Shown in pieces: positions 36,433-45,171 of a stretch of 64,000 nucleotides of DNA. The DNA lies in contig NZ_CP038637.1 in the NCBI RefSeq assembly GCF_004768545.1, positions 62,001-126,000 of the forward strand, in the 5' to 3' direction. Below the pieces are notes generated by a model. That model was given only the letters and a program-made list of their open reading frames with translations, made no database searches and was not told the origin of the DNA. The first letter of the stretch is position 1, and each line of letters begins with the position of its first letter. This stretch comes from Cupriavidus oxalaticus. GTDB taxonomy: Bacteria > Pseudomonadota > Gammaproteobacteria > Burkholderiales > Burkholderiaceae. Position numbers and translations under genes: made by a program.

Positions 36433-36729
36433 TCAGAGGTCGCCATCCGCGTCCTGCCGTCCCATCATTTGCGGGGGCCATTCCCATATGCCGCCGATGA
36501 CAGCAACCCGCGGAATGTCGCCACGAACAATGACCTGGCGCATTGCCTGCAATAAATCGGGCGGAACTCCGTCGCTTGTCGCGCGCTTAAACGCCGTCTT
36601 GCCAATGCTATAGCGTCCGCCGCAGGCCGGGCAGTCGTACATGTAGCCATCCGAGGCCTGCCGCAAGGCCCAGCGCGACGCCGGCATATGGCACAGCGCG
36701 CAATCGACGGATTCGGTGATTCTCTCCAC
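36433..36729 (-). CDS. Small zinc-binding protein
   Basis: 98 residues from GTG 36729 after GAGGGG. Two Cys pairs (DCALCHMPAS and YDCPACGGRYS) predict one zinc site in the first 45 residues. The end has a hydrophobic strand (RVAVIGGIWEWPP). It belongs to the small minus-strand gene group. Function unknown. Confidence 0.6.
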   Translation of the reverse strand: MERITESVDCALCHMPASRWALRQASDGYMYDCPACGGRYSIGKTAFKRATSDGVPPDLLQAMRQVIVRGDIPRVAVIGGIWEWPPQMMGRQDADGDL

Positions 36730-36807
36730 GTCGCCCCTCTCGCCTTGGTCCTAGACTGCTGGAGCTGGTTGGCTTCTTGACGCGCTGGCCAACCAGCGCA
36801 CCCAGGC

Positions 36808-37071
36808 TCAGCCTTCCAGTGCTCTGGCGATGCTCTGAAGGCTTTCCGCAATCTCTTGCAGCGCGGCCCCTTGGACCTTCCCGGTGGTGCTCGCACTCAA
36901 ATCCGCCGCCGCGGTCTGCATGAACGCTGCAACCAGGGAGGGATTCTTTTCGGCATAGCCGACACCGAACACTTCATCGATCTCCCGCTTCGCTGCGCGA
37001 AGATAGGACCCAGCCGTGGACTTGGCATCTTCCATCAGGTCGGTGAAACTGGCTTCAACGTAGTGGCTCAC
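36808..37071 (-). CDS. Small helical hypothetical protein
   Basis: 87 residues from GTG 37071, preceded by AAGGAGGGTACC. The sequence is helical (TDLMEDAKSTAGSYLRAAKREI and QEIAESLQSIARALEG) with no Cys or membrane segment. Function unknown. Its strong ribosome-binding site supports it being real. Confidence 0.65.
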   Translation of the reverse strand: MSHYVEASFTDLMEDAKSTAGSYLRAAKREIDEVFGVGYAEKNPSLVAAFMQTAAADLSASTTGKVQGAALQEIAESLQSIARALEG

Positions 37072-37203
37072 GGTACCCTCCTTGAGAAGGCTACTAGTGT
37101 GCCATCAATTCCCTTCGTACCCGGTACCCCGAACGGGGACAACTCAGTCAGCCGGGCACAGGTTGCGCTAGTCGAGATCCGGCGCAGCCGCGCCCCCAGC
37201 TTT

Positions 37204-37830
37204 CTATGCCATGTCTCGCTTGAACGCCCCATGGCCGTGCACACCCGGGCGCTTGATCTTGAGCCAGTTGTCCGAGGGGCCCGCGGTATAACAGCTGCCG
37301 GCGCGCTTGGCGACCACCCCTTCGAGTTTCAGGGCAAGAACTTGCTGGTAAAGCCAGACGCCGTCATCGACTGCCGAAACGTAGAGCAGACCACTGTCGG
37401 TGCCAAGAAGGGCATGCAGCTTTGCCTTGCGCCTCTCGATGGGCCAGCCCCGGATGTCCTTGCCGTTGAGAATCAATAGGTCAAAAGCGCCCAGCGTAAC
37501 GTGGGGAGCGCCTCGATACCAGCGCCTGCGCCTCGCCCTCTCATGCAGCGCCTCAAAGTTCGACCGTCCGATGTCATCGAGCACCACCGCCTCACAGTCC
37601 AGTGCGCACCCCGCTGGCAATTGCTTCAGTACCTCCACCACTTCTGGAAACCAAGCTGTAGCGATGGCGCCCGCGCGCGTGCGCAACGCTGGCTGATTCC
37701 CCGTGCCTGCCAGTATTCGGTATCCATCTAACTTCAGCTCGAAGTGCCAATCCCCAGTTCGCGGCAATTGAAGACTCCGCTTTGCCAGCATGAGGGGTAT
37801 GGCGGCAAGGTCCACGCTCACGGCTCCCAT
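37204..37830 (-). CDS. Minimal ATP-dependent DNA ligase (adenylation domain)
   Basis: 208 residues. Motif I is ELKLDGYR with the adenylated Lys, motif III-like ALDCEAVVLD, motif IV LEGVVAKR, and motif V DNWLKIKRP. This is the nucleotidyltransferase domain as in LigD-type ligases. The C-terminal OB-fold domain is missing, so it is either a very small ligase or depends on another protein. It lies near the RepA-type origin and may seal nicks on plasmid DNA. The Ku and polymerase partners of NHEJ are not in the window. Confidence 0.85.
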   Translation of the reverse strand: MGAVSVDLAAIPLMLAKRSLQLPRTGDWHFELKLDGYRILAGTGNQPALRTRAGAIATAWFPEVVEVLKQLPAGCALDCEAVVLDDIGRSNFEALHERARRRRWYRGAPHVTLGAFDLLILNGKDIRGWPIERRKAKLHALLGTDSGLLYVSAVDDGVWLYQQVLALKLEGVVAKRAGSCYTAGPSDNWLKIKRPGVHGHGAFKRDMA

Positions 37831-37934
37831 GACACCAGCCTTTGACGAGTTATCGCCCCATGAACATTCTTCATGTTAGTTTCCCATGATGGCGCCCGCC
37901 CCGCACTGTGCTGGGGGAGGACCTGCCGGGAAAG

Positions 37935-38314
37935 CGCGACCAAATCACCCCGCACAATTTAATGCCAGCACCCGAGGTGATTTGGTCGCGCGTCTAAAGC
38001 TTCACATGAGGTGGATTGGTCGCGCCCGCTCCAGACGTAGACTATGAATCACTTTTTTTGGGGAGGGTGATTTGGTCGCGCCCCCCTGGCGAGGTGATTT
38101 GGTCGCGCGTTTGTACACTAGGGGGTGAAATGGTCGCGCTACCAGAAAGAGGTGAAATGGTCGCGGTATTATGCTCTGGATAAGCCTGTGGATAATCAAA
38201 GTTATCCTAGGTGAAATGGTCGCGCTATTTGAGGTGAAATGGTCGCGAGCCCTTGGGTGAAATGGTCGCGCTGTGTGGGTGAAGTGGTCGCGCATGCGGG
38301 GTGAAATGGTCGCG
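37935..38314. other. oriV: RepA-type origin of replication with iterons and DnaA box
   Basis: Twelve copies of a 15-bp iteron. Eleven run forward in two forms: GGTGATTTGGTCGCG-like (first at 37976, also 38010, 38066, 38093) and GGTGAAATGGTCGCG-like (38124, 38151, 38210, 38233, 38256, 38278, 38300). One is inverted at 37935-37949. A perfect DnaA box TGTGGATAA lies at 38187-38195, between iterons. This is the layout of an iteron-controlled origin. RepA (26094) is the likely binder, because single copies of the same iteron flank its region. The origin is now 11 kb from the gene because of insertions. Confidence 0.88.
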
Positions 38315-38437
38315 CCACATCCCCGCAAAGCCAAGCTGGAGGCGGCTTGGCACGTATACCCTGTAGTACCTGTATTTTGCCTTTATGGTTTACCTATATA
38401 TCCCGGTAGCTAACCTGCCCATCGCTGTGGAAATCCT

Positions 38438-38545
38438 GTCGGGCGAAGACTTGCCCGACCAACCTATGGACAGCCCGCTTCGCGGGTTCCCGCCTAACCG
38501 CTTCGCGGTTCCCCGTGGAGAAGCACAGGACAACCCTCCGGGTTG
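38438..38545. other. Row of four short hairpins downstream of oriV
   Basis: GTCGGGC-8-GCCCGAC (38438-38459), CCCGC-TTC-GCGGG (38474-38486), AACCGC-TTC-GCGGTT (38496-38510) and CAACCC-TCC-GGGTTG (38531-38545). None is followed by a T run. They could be a single-strand initiation signal, a structured RNA, or protein sites. The stretch 38315-38754 holds no gene I can support. Confidence 0.5.
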
Positions 38546-38754
38546 CCCTGCCCTTCCCCACAGGTCGGCGGCTGCCCACAGGTTCCCCGGGCGCGATCAT
38601 CAAGGTTGATATATGGCTCTAAATGACCACTGCGGTTTGCACGAAGGAGCGTGCAGCATCCAGAAGGGCCTAGGCGAGCTGAGAAATTCGGCTTGCGAGG
38701 TGCGCTGTGAGACCTTTATAGTTTCGATGTGGAGGAAAAATTGGGAGAGTCGTG

Positions 38755-39012
38755 ATGCTAGATTCGTTGAACCTTAACCTGGCGCGTGCACAAGGCCGGC
38801 GCGCAGATGATTGGGCAGCGTATGCGCGCGAACTCGAAGCGCAGCTCCGAGAGGCTGAGGCGAACTTGCGGGGAGTCCGTGCGGTGCGGGACGCAGCGCT
38901 GGCCGAACTCAGCAAGGTAGACCCGAAGAACTACATGCTTGTCCAGGCAAATCGACAGGCTATCGGTCAAGCGGCCTACGATGACGAAATGCGTCGACGT
39001 AGAGCCTCGTAG
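38755..39012 (+). CDS. Small coiled-coil protein
   Basis: 85 residues from ATG 38755, after GGGAGAG. A long coiled coil (about 18-57: DDWAAYARELEAQLREAEAN and following) dominates it. It is followed by a strong terminator that also serves traY. No family recognised; it could be a multimeric scaffold or regulator. Confidence 0.6.
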   Translation: MLDSLNLNLARAQGRRADDWAAYARELEAQLREAEANLRGVRAVRDAALAELSKVDPKNYMLVQANRQAIGQAAYDDEMRRRRAS

Positions 39013-39032
39013 TAGCGCCCACTAACAAAGGG

Positions 39033-39059
39033 AAAAGCCCGCTGATTTGCGGGCTTTTT
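39033..39059. terminator. Bidirectional rho-independent terminator
   Basis: AAAGCCCGC, six-base loop, GCGGGCTTT, with A runs on one side and T runs on the other. It sits between the small plus-strand gene and the end of traY. Confidence 0.85.
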
Positions 39060-39079
39060 GGTTTTTGGCGGCGGAAGCC

Positions 39080-41308
39080 TCATTCCACAAAGCCTTTCGG
39101 CTTTGTGGCGACAGGAGGCTTCTTTTGACTCTTCGGATCGTCCCCCAGATTCTTCGCTCCGTTGAAGGCTGATTGCTGTACTGCCCCCTTGCCAGTTGCG
39201 ATGCCGCCCAGGAATACCTGCTTCGCGCGATCTTCGGTATCGCGGCCCAGTTGCCCGGACATATGCCCACCAATCCACGCGAAGACCTGATCGGGCACAA
39301 CGTGGATCAGGTTGAAGCAGCCGTGAATCAGTGTCAGACAGAGGGAAATGTAGATCGCGATAAAGCCAATGATGCTCACGAGGCCTGTGATGCTGTCGAA
39401 CTGAGCGTTTGCCATGGCAACACCAAACATCGTGTTTAGCAGTGTTCCAAGCACGATAACGCCCGCACCGCCGAGGGCGAATCCGATCATCATCAACGCA
39501 GGTCGAAAGAGAACATTCAAGAGGAAGATATAGCCATGCGTTGACCGCTGGCCCACACCTTCACCATCTCCGTCAAGGTGCGTAATACCCCAGAGCGGCG
39601 ACGCGATCAACGCTTCCCCGACCACTGCATACCAAGACGTAACCCCTCCAAACCAGACGATGAATGGCACCATCGGAATATAGATCGACAACATGGCGCC
39701 AAAGAAGAAGAGCGAGACAAGGGCTATGATGATGAACGGCCCAAGGGCCTCCAGGACACCCATCGCAGCCTTCTTGACCGCGCCTGCATATCCAAACGTG
39801 ACGACATCCAGTACGCCCGTCAAAGCCTTCCCAACTGGAGAGTCGGAGGCTGCCATGCCGCCCTTGACGGCTGTGTACATTCCCAGTGCGCTCCATCCCC
39901 CGATCAGGATGTAGTCGCCAAGGTTCTTCATCCCGATCATCGGGTTCGTGGTCCCGCCCCCGCCGTTGTTCCCGTTCAGATTGATGGCGGCCTTGACCCA
40001 CTCTTGCCCACTGAAGATGCTGGCGACAAAGCCTTTTGCATCCGTGGATTCCGTCTTCAATGCGGCGACAGCATTCGCAGTGCTGGATGCGTTCGACCCG
40101 TCCATCGCACGCTGCTGCTGGTATGCGCTCAAAACCTTGCGGTATAGCTGGGGGTATGCCAAGTTATTCGGGTCGGTGCCGGCCACGCCCGAGGCTGTGG
40201 CGTTTGCCAGTGCCGTGGCTTGTGCGTTGGCCTGCGCGAACGTCTGATACCACGCCCCGGTCATAATCCAGCCGTCGCGCTTGAGATTCTGCTCAATCTT
40301 GCTGGTGAGGGAATCGATAGATCCACGGGATCCGGCGATGGCCTGGCGAATCGTGTTCTCATACGCTTGTGCTGACGAGGCCAGTGCCGCGCTTACGTCG
40401 GGCGGAGAGCTACCACTGTTCACAGCATTCACGTACTGCTGGGCGAGTCCGCTGAGGGTGGATTGCATGGCAGCCAGTCCCGCCTCGTGCGCCGTCTGCA
40501 TAGGGCTAAATAGTGTCGAGGTATCGAGCCCATAGCCCGCGATACTCTCTGCCCCGGCTGTCATGGATACGGGCTGCGGAAGCTCAAGCTTAGCTCCACC
40601 GCAAGACTGACCTCGCCCATTCACGATGTTGATGCTCTTGCTGGAGAGAGAGGGCGAGAATCGTTCCGCCGCATCGGCGCTTACTCCACCCTCTGCTGGC
40701 ATCTGCGCTATAGCGGTGTTCACTGACTCGCCGCAGAGGTTCGCTTCGAATAGAGACTGGGCCAGGGTATTGACAGCTGGAGCGGCTGGCGTCGCGACCA
40801 TGGAACCGCCCGACTTGAGCACGGCGATGGTCGCGTCCTGAGTGAGGTTGGCAACGCCGACACCCATCATCGTGCCCCAGAGCATGACAACCTGCGCGCC
40901 GCAGTAGCCGCCGAAGATGGGGACCAGAGAGCAGAAGCCAATCACCATGCGGATCATGAACCACGGTGACGACTTCTTCTGCCCAAGAAATTCACCATCC
41001 TGGCCGGTGGCGATCATGCTGGATGCGAAATGGTAGATCGCCCAGATCACGCCCACCGCAAGGATGCAGGAAGTGATGACAAGGAAGATGCTCGCCAGCA
41101 TACCGCCACCCGCTCCGCCAGAAGCTGAGAGCGGGTTTCGGACAATGCTGCCGAACACCAGCTCGAGGAGCGCCATGGACTTGTCGCCGGATCGATTGGC
41201 CGCATTCTGGATCTCCCCTACCGACGTCTGCGCAAACGACGCCGAACTGGCCAGAGCAACAGCGAGAGTGCAGGCTGAGCGGATCAGTGCACGCGGGAAA
41301 AGGCTCAT
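39080..41308 (-). CDS. traY: Type IVB channel protein TraY (DotA family)
   Basis: 742 residues from ATG 41308, which begins a signal peptide (MSLFPRALIRSACTLAVALASSASFAQ). At least seven further membrane helices follow, grouped near residues 60-180 and 480-680 (for example ASIFLVITSCILAVGVIWAIY and IIIALVSLFFFGAMLSIYI). The middle (190-470) is a large periplasmic Ala/Ser-rich domain. This is the DotA/TraY plan: a polytopic protein essential for transfer. It is the last gene of the operon and has its own operator copy 15 bases upstream. Confidence 0.85.
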   Translation of the reverse strand: MSLFPRALIRSACTLAVALASSASFAQTSVGEIQNAANRSGDKSMALLELVFGSIVRNPLSASGGAGGGMLASIFLVITSCILAVGVIWAIYHFASSMIATGQDGEFLGQKKSSPWFMIRMVIGFCSLVPIFGGYCGAQVVMLWGTMMGVGVANLTQDATIAVLKSGGSMVATPAAPAVNTLAQSLFEANLCGESVNTAIAQMPAEGGVSADAAERFSPSLSSKSINIVNGRGQSCGGAKLELPQPVSMTAGAESIAGYGLDTSTLFSPMQTAHEAGLAAMQSTLSGLAQQYVNAVNSGSSPPDVSAALASSAQAYENTIRQAIAGSRGSIDSLTSKIEQNLKRDGWIMTGAWYQTFAQANAQATALANATASGVAGTDPNNLAYPQLYRKVLSAYQQQRAMDGSNASSTANAVAALKTESTDAKGFVASIFSGQEWVKAAINLNGNNGGGGTTNPMIGMKNLGDYILIGGWSALGMYTAVKGGMAASDSPVGKALTGVLDVVTFGYAGAVKKAAMGVLEALGPFIIIALVSLFFFGAMLSIYIPMVPFIVWFGGVTSWYAVVGEALIASPLWGITHLDGDGEGVGQRSTHGYIFLLNVLFRPALMMIGFALGGAGVIVLGTLLNTMFGVAMANAQFDSITGLVSIIGFIAIYISLCLTLIHGCFNLIHVVPDQVFAWIGGHMSGQLGRDTEDRAKQVFLGGIATGKGAVQQSAFNGAKNLGDDPKSQKKPPVATKPKGFVE

Positions 41309-41322
41309 TGTCTTGCCTCGTT

Positions 41323-41344
41323 CTGTATGAATGCATGGATACAT
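41323..41344 (-). promoter_or_regulatory. Shared operator before traY (copy 4)
   Basis: CTGTAT, ten bases (GAATGCATGG), ATACAT, in the 46-bp gap between the traX stop and the traY start. Confidence 0.65.
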
Positions 41345-41354
41345 AAACATACGC

Positions 41355-41852
41355 CTAGTCAAACAACTGTGGATCGAAGATCTTCCGCAAGGAGCCATCG
41401 GTGCGCAGAAAGTCGCGAACACCGCCGAGCGGCTCATCGGGAGAGGTCTGGCCCCTACCGATCTGCCAAGCTCTGTGGGCGTATCGCGTCGCCAGGATTG
41501 CGCAGAGCATCGTGAAAAGCAGGCCGGTCAGGGCCCCGAACAGATTCCCGGGCACCAGACTGGCAAGCGCATACACCAGCGCCAGGAAGCCGAACGCGAG
41601 TGCGATGCGCTTGTTTATCAGACAGGTACGTTGGATCTGTTCCAGAGGCACTGCATCCGCGGGGCGCGCTGCCATGGCCTCCCGGAAGGTTCGAATCCGA
41701 GGATTTCGACGCTGATGTGCAAGGTCGTCCTGCAGATCCTGAATCGTTTGCCAGCCGCTGCTGACCGTCCGCTTCATCGACGTCAGCGGTGAAAAAGGGT
41801 TCATGACCCGTCCAACTGTGCGCAGGACGCCCCGCTTCTTTCCTTCGCTCAT
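41355..41852 (-). CDS. traX: TraX (IcmV-like) transfer protein
   Basis: 165 residues from ATG 41852, which overlaps the traU stop (ATGA). The N-terminus (GVLRTVGRVMNPFSPLTSMK) matches the short basic start of IcmV. Two transmembrane helices follow at about 93-135 (ALAFGFLALVYALASLVPGN and LFGALTGLLFTMLCAILA). The position between traU and traY is that of traX/icmV in IncI plasmids. IcmV is needed for Dot/Icm function, but its exact role is not settled. Confidence 0.7.
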   Translation of the reverse strand: MSEGKKRGVLRTVGRVMNPFSPLTSMKRTVSSGWQTIQDLQDDLAHQRRNPRIRTFREAMAARPADAVPLEQIQRTCLINKRIALAFGFLALVYALASLVPGNLFGALTGLLFTMLCAILATRYAHRAWQIGRGQTSPDEPLGGVRDFLRTDGSLRKIFDPQLFD

Positions 41853-44800
41853 GCTGCCATCCTTTCCGCTTGAATATCTGCCTGGTACTTCGCCATCAAT
41901 TCGTTGGCGACGATGTCGATGACGCCATCCGATTCGCTTTCGCTCAACTCCTTCTGCCGCTGCTCCATATACGCTTCGGCAGTACCTGCTGGGAACTCCT
42001 TGGCGAGGATCTTCCGGGCCGTGGCGGGCATCATGTGCCGATACAGCCGTCGACGCAGCCCAGCATCCTTCGGTGTTGTGGAAAAGGCCCACAACTCAAT
42101 CGCCCCCGGCGCGTTGTGCAACACCTGGGTGACAACGCCTGACTTGACCTGGTGCCAAACTAAGAATTTACCGGGGCCGTGCACATCCCGCTTCAAGCGC
42201 TCGATAGCTGAATCAGAAAGGCCGAACAATTCTTGCGCAGCTCTCTGCGTTTCGCTGGTACCGGCATTCATGATGTAGACGGAGAATGCGGATTCCGTGA
42301 TGGACTCACCATCGGTGTTGAAGTCGTTCATGAACTGGGATGCGAGCGACACGCGGATTCCCCACTTTCGACCCTCACGCCGATCCAGCGACAGCAACTT
42401 GCGGAAAGCCTTCTTGCCGCCAGTGCGATGCAACTCATCGACACAAAGCCCCTTCATCTGATCGCGGATCTCTTCGATGCGCTCCTGGTGATAGCGCTGA
42501 TAGAGCGCCGGGCACAGCTTGAGAATCTCCTCTGAGAGGTAATACTGACGAGCCGCAATCTGCCGTGCGAATACGAACATGATGCCGGCGCGACGCTCGC
42601 CGTCCTCGCCGCCGCCGCGCGCCACTTCGTCCAGGTCCAGCGCCACAACACGCGAGTTCTCGTTGATCTCGAAGCGGCTGTGACTCGAAATGATGCGGAA
42701 GTCTCGCAGTGCAGTCGTCAGGACCTGCGCCATCTTGTCGATCAGCGTCAGCCCGGAAGCCGTGCGAGCCTGCGAATCTTCGCTAGGTGAGAAGATGGAA
42801 CGAATTGGGGCGCTGCGCACAACGTCAATGAGGTCCGACAGAACTGGCACCGCAAATCGCTGCGCCAACCTGGCCTCACGCGGCTTGCCAGCGGCCATCA
42901 GCGCATCGGTGACTTCCCACCAGGTCGTCATGTCGTCTGATGCGAACTGGATGTCAGCAAGCGCCAGATCGACGGCCTCGTCTGTCATGGCGTCGTAGCG
43001 CTTCATGGATCCCGGCGAGGCATACAGTTTGTAAGCCTCATCGATCATCATCGCCGCCAGTTCCGGGGCGCTTTCAGGTGGATCCGTATGACCTGCCGGC
43101 GTCGCAAGCATGCTGATCAGCGCAATCTGAAACTCGCGCTCGAACTGGGTTGGATAGCGGCAACCGAGTTGGGTATCAAAAGGATTGATCGCGAATTCAT
43201 CGGTATTGCGCAGACGCACGTAGATCGCCTCGTGCTTGCGGTCTTCAGGGAGTGCGCTTTGCAGAAGGTCGATGAGGCCCGCCGAACTCGGTCCCACGTC
43301 GATGATCGTGATCAGCGGGATGCGCTTCAGGCCCGGCGAGAGGATCGATCCTAGGTTGAGGGTGTTCAGCCAAACCGACTTCCCGGAGCCCATGATGGCC
43401 CAAATGAGATCGATCCAGGCGGTCTGCTTTGACGACGTCGGCTGGTAGGGGTAGAGCTTGCCATCCAGCGACCGGAGGGGAATCGAGCCACCTTCGAACC
43501 AAGGCGATGCGGGTCGCTGCCAAGGAAGCATTCGAACCACGTCGCTCAGAAGTGCAACCATCCGGGGCGCGATATTCTTCTCGCTGAACCCCGGCAGCGT
43601 TGATACCAGGCCCTGGATCGGATCTCCAGCGTCGGTGGTCACTTGTGTAATACCCCACCCCTCCAGCGCCTTCGCGATGGTCGATACCTGACGCTGGCAG
43701 TCGGCCTTACTGTTTGCCCATGTGGACGCGCAAATCTTCACGGTGACGGCATGCTCACCGTCTTCAATTGCCTCCTGCAGGGCATCGAACGAGCGCTTGA
43801 TTGCCGCATTGGTCGAACTCAGGAAGGCCGTGATATCCACGATGGTCTTCTTCATGGCCATGGAGTCAATACCGCCAGGTTCAATGGTCCACTTCACGCG
43901 CCATGGGAGTTGATCGCCCATGCGGCGGAATAGCGTCATGAAGTCGCGCGGATCTTGAGGGCCCAGCTCCATAAAGCAATAGCCATGGTACTGGCCGTTG
44001 ATGACGACAAACTCGCCATCGGTTTCGACTTTAGACTTGCACAGCTGCTGAGATAACTTCGGCAGCAACAGATTGGACGCATCATCCTTGCGCGACGAGG
44101 CCCGCGGCGTGTAGCGGTCACCTGGCAACGCTGCCTTCCAATCCAAACCAGTATTCCACCGATCAAAGGATCGGCGGATCTCGCGCAGCGCATGGTGAGT
44201 AGAGAGACGACCAACGTGCATCTTTGCCGAGCGGAGGTCCTCCTCGATGGCCTCGATGAGAGTCTCGTGCGTGTGGAGCAGCCCTTTGATCAATGCAGTT
44301 GGGGACTGCGCAAACTTCGCTGCGGGGACAGCGTGCTCCTTAATCCGCTGGCGGTGGTCAGCCATTTCACGCTTGAGTTCGTCCGATGACATGGACGACA
44401 GATGCGTATAGACGAGCAGCAGGCAGGATTCGTGCTGGCACAGAGCAGCAACGCGCGCGCATCGGTCGTCCAGCACATCACACAGACCGTCCAATCCTAG
44501 CCGCCTCGCCGTGGCATATGCAGGCTCCATCATCCCGTCGACATGGGCCCGCATAAGTGCGGGATCCCGCTCAAAGGAAATTTCGATGCTGTGACCTGGT
44601 CGCTGAAAGTAGGACGCTAGTGCGTCGTGAACCTTTTGGGTGATGGACTGGAACTCCGCCTCGCCGACCACGTCCATCGAGCCCGTCAGCTCGAATGCGG
44701 TAAGCATGGAGCATTCGCGCGTGAGAAGAATGTATGGCTTGACCCCTTCCGGGTTCTTCGCGCGCGCCGCAATAGTGCGTGGATCGTCTTCGTCCAGCCC

Positions 44801-44917
44801 GATGGCGGATTCGAGATGGCAGTACGACGGGAGATCTGCGCCAAGTCCGAAGCTGGCGAGCCACGCCAGGATCGATTCCACGCCTTCCACTACGTTTGTC
44901 GCAAGTGCCCTGCTCAT
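41849..44917 (-). CDS. traU: TraU (DotO/IcmB) energising ATPase
   Basis: 1022 residues, normal for the family. Walker A is GSGKS at 510-514 in WAIMGSGKSVWLNTL. Later motifs include RVVALDLDEVARGGG and LCVDELHRTGGKKAF, the Walker B region, around residue 820. It is the VirB4-like hexameric ATPase on the cytoplasmic face that powers the channel. ATG 44917 and the stop both overlap their neighbours (ATGA), so translation is coupled with the small protein upstream and traX downstream. Confidence 0.92.
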   Translation of the reverse strand: MSRALATNVVEGVESILAWLASFGLGADLPSYCHLESAIGLDEDDPRTIAARAKNPEGVKPYILLTRECSMLTAFELTGSMDVVGEAEFQSITQKVHDALASYFQRPGHSIEISFERDPALMRAHVDGMMEPAYATARRLGLDGLCDVLDDRCARVAALCQHESCLLLVYTHLSSMSSDELKREMADHRQRIKEHAVPAAKFAQSPTALIKGLLHTHETLIEAIEEDLRSAKMHVGRLSTHHALREIRRSFDRWNTGLDWKAALPGDRYTPRASSRKDDASNLLLPKLSQQLCKSKVETDGEFVVINGQYHGYCFMELGPQDPRDFMTLFRRMGDQLPWRVKWTIEPGGIDSMAMKKTIVDITAFLSSTNAAIKRSFDALQEAIEDGEHAVTVKICASTWANSKADCQRQVSTIAKALEGWGITQVTTDAGDPIQGLVSTLPGFSEKNIAPRMVALLSDVVRMLPWQRPASPWFEGGSIPLRSLDGKLYPYQPTSSKQTAWIDLIWAIMGSGKSVWLNTLNLGSILSPGLKRIPLITIIDVGPSSAGLIDLLQSALPEDRKHEAIYVRLRNTDEFAINPFDTQLGCRYPTQFEREFQIALISMLATPAGHTDPPESAPELAAMMIDEAYKLYASPGSMKRYDAMTDEAVDLALADIQFASDDMTTWWEVTDALMAAGKPREARLAQRFAVPVLSDLIDVVRSAPIRSIFSPSEDSQARTASGLTLIDKMAQVLTTALRDFRIISSHSRFEINENSRVVALDLDEVARGGGEDGERRAGIMFVFARQIAARQYYLSEEILKLCPALYQRYHQERIEEIRDQMKGLCVDELHRTGGKKAFRKLLSLDRREGRKWGIRVSLASQFMNDFNTDGESITESAFSVYIMNAGTSETQRAAQELFGLSDSAIERLKRDVHGPGKFLVWHQVKSGVVTQVLHNAPGAIELWAFSTTPKDAGLRRRLYRHMMPATARKILAKEFPAGTAEAYMEQRQKELSESESDGVIDIVANELMAKYQADIQAERMAA

Positions 44918-45171
44918 TGTGCGTTCCTTCTCTTCATGAATTCAACTTTCAGTAGGGGGGCTGCTTGCGTCTCGCTCAGCACCTTGGCGACCACCGGATC
45001 TGCGCTCAGGGATTCATTCGCTGTCTTCACCGCGTGCATCACCCGCTGCAAGGGCGACATCGTGGCAAGTACGTCGAGGCTAAGAAAATCACCAGCCCGA
45101 ATTGCCACCGCGCAGAGGATCTCGCTTAGGTCCTCGAGGTTGATGGAATGGTCATGCTGCTGCGGCTGCAT
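44914..45171 (-). CDS. Small protein upstream of traU
   Basis: 85 residues from ATG 45171, chosen because GGAG lies six bases before it; an earlier ATG at 45186 lacks a good site. It is helical, with an N-terminal His/Gln-rich start (MQPQQHDHSINLEDLSEILC). It overlaps the preceding gene by 20 bases and traU by four. No family recognised; its tight coupling to traU suggests a role with the ATPase. Confidence 0.55.
   Translation of the reverse strand: MQPQQHDHSINLEDLSEILCAVAIRAGDFLSLDVLATMSPLQRVMHAVKTANESLSADPVVAKVLSETQAAPLLKVEFMKRRNAQ

Noticed and set aside
38385..38609. 74-codon plus-strand frame after oriV
   Set aside because: It runs through the row of hairpins and its composition follows from them; an RNA or DNA structure explains the sequence better.
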